The notes beneath the pieces are model-generated. The model was not told the DNA's origin, made no database searches, and was given only the letters and a program-made list of their open reading frames with translations. Of a stretch of DNA of 49,565 nucleotides, positions 46,940 through 49,565 are shown piece after piece (within the stretch, counting starts at the first letter, position 1; each line of letters begins with the position of its first letter). The stretch spans positions 1-49,565 of the forward strand of contig JAJZEN010000161.1 of assembly GCA_021828545.1 (NCBI GenBank), given 5' to 3'. The DNA is from Actinomycetes bacterium. GTDB taxonomy: Bacteria > Actinomycetota > Acidimicrobiia > Acidimicrobiales > RAAP-2. The position numbers and the translations under genes were made by a program.

Positions 46940-47005
46940 GACGCGAACTGAAGTCACCTCGGGGGCCGGGCTCAGTAGCATTGGGGGACCTGGAGTTTCG
47001 TAGAA

Positions 47006-48052
47006 ATGAACCGCCGCATGAGCCGACACATCACCAAGACGCGTGGGGTCGGCCGAGGCCTGGTCCTCTTGACCGGCGCGACACTCCTCTTGGCCGGCTG
47101 CGCGTCCGCGTCCACGTCGATCCCGGCAGTGGGCCAACCCTCGATCAGCATCAACGCTCCGCTCACCGCGGTGTCGTGCACCACATCCGGAGCGTGCGTG
47201 TCCGTGGGTGCGTCGGGCCGAGCAAACGCTCCCACCGCCGTCGCCCAGGTCCGAAACCTCAAAGGTGTCTGGTCCGCCCTACAGGTTCCGTCGGCTCCCG
47301 TGGCGGTCTTTAACGCCGGTTCGTGTGGCGTCACGCGATGCCTCTTCGGTGGCGCGCAGGGTTCGAGAGAATTACTCTGGTCCATCGACGCCAACACCGG
47401 ATCAGTTCAGGTGCTCACTGGACCGGCCGGCGGCCTGGTGATAGATGATCTCAGTTGCGTTAACGATCACGACTGCGCCGTGGTCGACGAGGCGACGAAC
47501 CGGATCCCTCGCCTGTCCTTCACCACCAACGCCGGGGTGACGTGGAGTGCGCCGCGGACGTTGACCTGGACCGCGGGCAAAGTCACCACCTTGGCCTGCG
47601 TGCTCGGCCGCGAGTGCTATCTCGCCGCGACATCGTCGCGACACCACGTGATCCTTCGCCAAACGCTCAACGCCGGAGTGACCTGGCGTGGCGTCACGAC
47701 TCCCGCGTCGTGGACCTCGCTGAGGGCGCTCTCGTGTACCACGGCGTGCGTCGCACTGATCACCACCACCAAGGGGTCGGCCGTCGCAGCGCCCTCGCCC
47801 GCACCGAAGGCCCAGGGCTGGAACGAGACCACGATTCCCTTCGTCGCCGCGGGCCTCGCGTGCTCCTCGACCACCACCTGCGTCGCCGTCGGGGAGGATG
47901 CTGCTCACGCGCCCGCCGTCGCCCGCTGGCAGGTCCACGCCGTGCAGCAGGTCGCCCTGACCTACGTGCCCACGCCACTTACCGCCGTGGCGTGCCAGAA
48001 GGTGGTCTGCGTCGCCATTGGCGTCAGTACCGTCGTCGCGCTCCAACCCTAA
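47006..48052 (+). CDS. lipoprotein with seven Cys-pair repeats, probable beta-propeller
   Basis: Lipoprotein of 348 residues: signal peptide and lipobox VLLTGATLLLAGC (Cys 32). The rest has seven Cys pairs at 58/64, 107/112, 151/157, 198/204, 244/248, 286/292 and 330/335, with intervals of about 42-49 residues, each in a segment of the form hydrophobic-x-SC-x(3-5)-C-hydrophobic (LTAVSCTTSGACVSVG, VTTLACVLGRECYLA, AAGLACSSTTTCVAVG). Two Asp-box-like sites (TNAGVTW, LNAGVTW) support a sialidase/BNR-type seven-bladed propeller. No catalytic residues seen; it may bind a ligand or partner. It is divergent from the MarP-like gene. ATG 47006 with GGAG 11 bases upstream; TAGCAT at 46976 is a possible -10. 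Confidence 0.8.
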   Translation: MNRRMSRHITKTRGVGRGLVLLTGATLLLAGCASASTSIPAVGQPSISINAPLTAVSCTTSGACVSVGASGRANAPTAVAQVRNLKGVWSALQVPSAPVAVFNAGSCGVTRCLFGGAQGSRELLWSIDANTGSVQVLTGPAGGLVIDDLSCVNDHDCAVVDEATNRIPRLSFTTNAGVTWSAPRTLTWTAGKVTTLACVLGRECYLAATSSRHHVILRQTLNAGVTWRGVTTPASWTSLRALSCTTACVALITTTKGSAVAAPSPAPKAQGWNETTIPFVAAGLACSSTTTCVAVGEDAAHAPAVARWQVHAVQQVALTYVPTPLTAVACQKVVCVAIGVSTVVALQP

Positions 48053-48157
48053 GGATCGCGCCGCACGCCTCACGAGGGTGCTTCACGGCGTACCCCCGCG
48101 GATCTCGCGGACCGACCGGGAATCACGAGAACCACATCGCTGTGAGAGACTACGACG

Positions 48158-48790
48158 GTGAGCAACGCCGTCGTTCCGACCCCGCCGGGCTGGTACCCCG
48201 ATCCGTCGGGTACGCGACAGTGGCGAGTGTGGAACGGTCACTCGTGGACCGACGTCACTCGACCGTACGCGCCCTTGCCGGTACCCGTCTCGGGGGCGTC
48301 GTTCGGTCTCACGGAGTTCGATGTGTTGAGTGCGCTACGTCGACTCACCCAATTCGGTGTCGTCGCGTACTACTGCGGATTCGCGTTGATGGTGAGCCTC
48401 GCCGACCACTGGCCGGGGCGACCCGAGCCGGTGTCCGTTCGGTTCGCCAGTGCCGCTCTCGGGGCCGCCGTCGGACTCACCCTCATCGGCACCGTCTCCT
48501 TCGCGGTGGCCATTCGCGCCCTCCGGGGTCGCTGGAGCCTCGACGCACTGATACCTTTCGTCAACTCCTTCGTGGTGTCGTACCTGATGTCAAAGAGGAT
48601 CGGCGTGGGGGGATCGGATCGGCGCGTCGCGGCCGATATCTTCATCACCGTAGGCTTCGTCGTACTGTGCCCCCACGCGCCCTGGGTCGGCATCGCCCTG
48701 GCGGGAGTGGCGTTCACCCAATTGGCGAGGGCGTACGCCCTCGGTGACTTCCTGACGGGCCCCGCCGCGTCCGCGACCAGCACCCCGTAA
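48158..48790 (+). CDS. DUF2510 domain membrane protein
   Basis: Protein of 210 residues. The N-terminal VPTPPGWYPDPSGTRQWRVWNGHSWTDVTRPY is a complete DUF2510 domain, a short aromatic-rich module common in actinobacterial envelope proteins. Four hydrophobic segments follow (YYCGFALMVSLAD, AALGAAVGLTLIGTVSFAVAI, LIPFVNSFVVSYLM, IFITVGFVVLCPHAPWVGIALAGVAF), so it is integral to the membrane. GTG start at 48158 just before SNAVVPTP. Function unknown. The plus-strand genes around it are separated by about 40-100 bases and could share a transcript. Confidence 0.85.
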   Translation: MSNAVVPTPPGWYPDPSGTRQWRVWNGHSWTDVTRPYAPLPVPVSGASFGLTEFDVLSALRRLTQFGVVAYYCGFALMVSLADHWPGRPEPVSVRFASAALGAAVGLTLIGTVSFAVAIRALRGRWSLDALIPFVNSFVVSYLMSKRIGVGGSDRRVAADIFITVGFVVLCPHAPWVGIALAGVAFTQLARAYALGDFLTGPAASATSTP

Positions 48791-48829
48791 ACTAGCAACG
48801 CCCCCGACAGCGAAGAAGAGATACGAACG

Positions 48830-49396
48830 ATGCCGATAACACCCTGGGGGCCCCTGGCCGGATTAATCGGCACCTGGGAGTCGGGTCTCGATGGGGTCGA
48901 CGTCTCTTTCCACTCCGACAAGGGGAAACTCGACGAGACTAAGTTCCGCGAACGGACGACGTTCGCTCCTTTTGGTCCGGTCACCGTCGGGCCGCACCCC
49001 CTGTACGGACTCGACTACCGCACGGCCACCTGGCGCGACGGTGACGAACGACCCTTCCACACCGAGGTGGGCTATTGGATGTGGGACGGGACGAACCGTC
49101 AGGTCGTGCGATGTTTCATCGTGCCCCACGCGACCACGTTGATCGCCGGCGCCACCGTCGACGCTGACGCTACGTCGTTCAAACTCGAATCCTCGGTCGG
49201 ATCGAGCTCATACGGAATCTTGTCCACCACGTATCTCCACGCCCTGGCCCAGACGACCCGCTTTGACGTGTCCATCAGCATCACGCCCGAATCGTTCTCC
49301 TACGAACAGACGACGGTCGTCGAATATCAACAGCAACCCACGGTCATCTTGCATACGGACCGCAATACGCTCTATCTCGTACACCGCGACGCGTAG
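48830..49396 (+). CDS. nitrobindin-like / FABP-type beta-barrel protein
   Basis: About 188 residues. GPLAGLIGTWESGLDGVDVSF opens with the GTW motif of heme-binding nitrobindin-like (THAP4-type, DUF1794) barrels; PFHTEVGYWMWDGTNRQVVRCFIVPHATTLIAGATVDADATSF resembles the mid-barrel strands (E-x-GYW, F-x-PHAxTLIAG). The usual C-terminal heme ligand His may be in LYLVHRDA. The family binds heme and can catalyse nitric oxide or peroxynitrite chemistry; the ligand for this member is not known. AGAAGAG lies about ten bases before the ATG. Followed by a divergent-orientation partial gene. Confidence 0.7.
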   Translation: MPITPWGPLAGLIGTWESGLDGVDVSFHSDKGKLDETKFRERTTFAPFGPVTVGPHPLYGLDYRTATWRDGDERPFHTEVGYWMWDGTNRQVVRCFIVPHATTLIAGATVDADATSFKLESSVGSSSYGILSTTYLHALAQTTRFDVSISITPESFSYEQTTVVEYQQQPTVILHTDRNTLYLVHRDA

Positions 49397-49420
49397 ACCG
49401 GGGCCATGGCACCACGGTAA

Positions 49421-49565
49421 CTACTTTCGACGAGTCCGTACCACGAAGACGTAGAAGCACAACGCGAGGGTGGGTACGAGGAGCACGACGACGCGCGCCG
49501 CCGGGAGCACGGCTCCGCTGTGGACATTGAGCGGCACGCTGGCCGCCCAGAGAATTATGTGGCGC
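49421..49565 (-). CDS. partial membrane protein, C-terminal end only
   Basis: The reading frame enters from the right edge and ends with TAG at 49421. The visible 48 residues (RHIILWAASVPLNVHSGAVLPAARVVVLLVPTLALCFYVFVVRTRRK) contain one clear membrane helix (about ARVVVLLVPTLALCFYVFVV) and a basic end. Codon third positions are C/G-rich as in other genes. It is too short for family assignment. Confidence 0.5.
   Translation of the reverse strand, partial: RHIILWAASVPLNVHSGAVLPAARVVVLLVPTLALCFYVFVVRTRRK

Noticed and set aside
46928-47137. N-terminal extension of the MarP-like ORF (track start 47137)
   Set aside because: The first 70 residues are not CvpA-like and overlap the divergent lipoprotein gene; the GTG at 46927 begins at the family's first helix.

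Overview
The window is about 50 kb of high-GC DNA with tightly packed genes and many 4-base stop/start overlaps. The gene content is that of a Gram-positive actinobacterium: an acyl-CoA carboxylase beta subunit with its tiny epsilon subunit, a MarP-like CvpA/protease protein, a PbpA-type penicillin-binding protein, an F420 (DDN-type) flavin-independent oxidoreductase, a DUF2510 protein, and ffs-dnaX-recR next to a tRNA-Ser. The closest fit I can name is the Acidimicrobiia, but that placement is inference from gene style, not from a marker gene.

Layout. 1-7800: a cell-surface glycan cluster on both strands (large polytopic membrane protein, DUF2304 protein, three family 2 glycosyltransferases, a flippase, a methyltransferase). 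7907-12318: citrate synthase, an unknown anchored protein, rmuC and phoU. 12315-15928: asd and lysC (aspartate pathway), then two different peptidyl-prolyl isomerases. 15956-20763: propionate/methylmalonyl-type acyl-CoA metabolism (peptidase S51-like protein, AccE, AccB, methylmalonyl-CoA epimerase, a LysE exporter, a thiolase). 20760-24932: sixA-like phosphatase, uppP, recR, dnaX, the SRP RNA gene ffs and tRNA-Ser(GGA). 25396-32691: pbpA, a long gene-free stretch, and secreted or anchored hydrolases (SGNH, alpha/beta), a GNAT and a methyltransferase. 33177-36842: an ORC/AAA-type ATPase, a decayed dnaX fragment and a NatAB-like ABC exporter. 36910-43422: YihY, F420 oxidoreductase, HAD-IIA phosphatase, then trehalose metabolism (otsA and a GH15 enzyme). 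43723-49565: tadA, tRNA-Ser(CGA) with a strong terminator, gabT, a MarP-like protein divergent from a lipoprotein with seven cysteine pairs, a DUF2510 protein, a nitrobindin-like barrel and a partial membrane protein.

How genes work together. uppP recycles the lipid carrier that the 5' glycan cluster and PbpA's pathway need. AccB/AccE plus the epimerase would feed propionyl-CoA to succinyl-CoA, next to citrate synthase and a thiolase. lysC and asd form a two-gene operon for diaminopimelate, lysine, threonine and methionine. OtsA and GH15 would make and break down trehalose, although no otsB is visible here.

Most unusual observations: a frameshifted, internally deleted fragment of dnaX lies 10 kb from the intact gene; the MarP-like protein keeps His, Asp and the two disulfide cysteines but has Ala in place of the catalytic Ser; its divergent neighbour has seven evenly spaced Cys pairs, as expected for a seven-bladed disulfide-stapled propeller; PbpA has SxD where SxN is expected; and several genes have a TANNNT box 6-7 bases before the start codon, suggesting leaderless mRNAs. 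I did not find a CRISPR array, an insertion sequence or a defence island.
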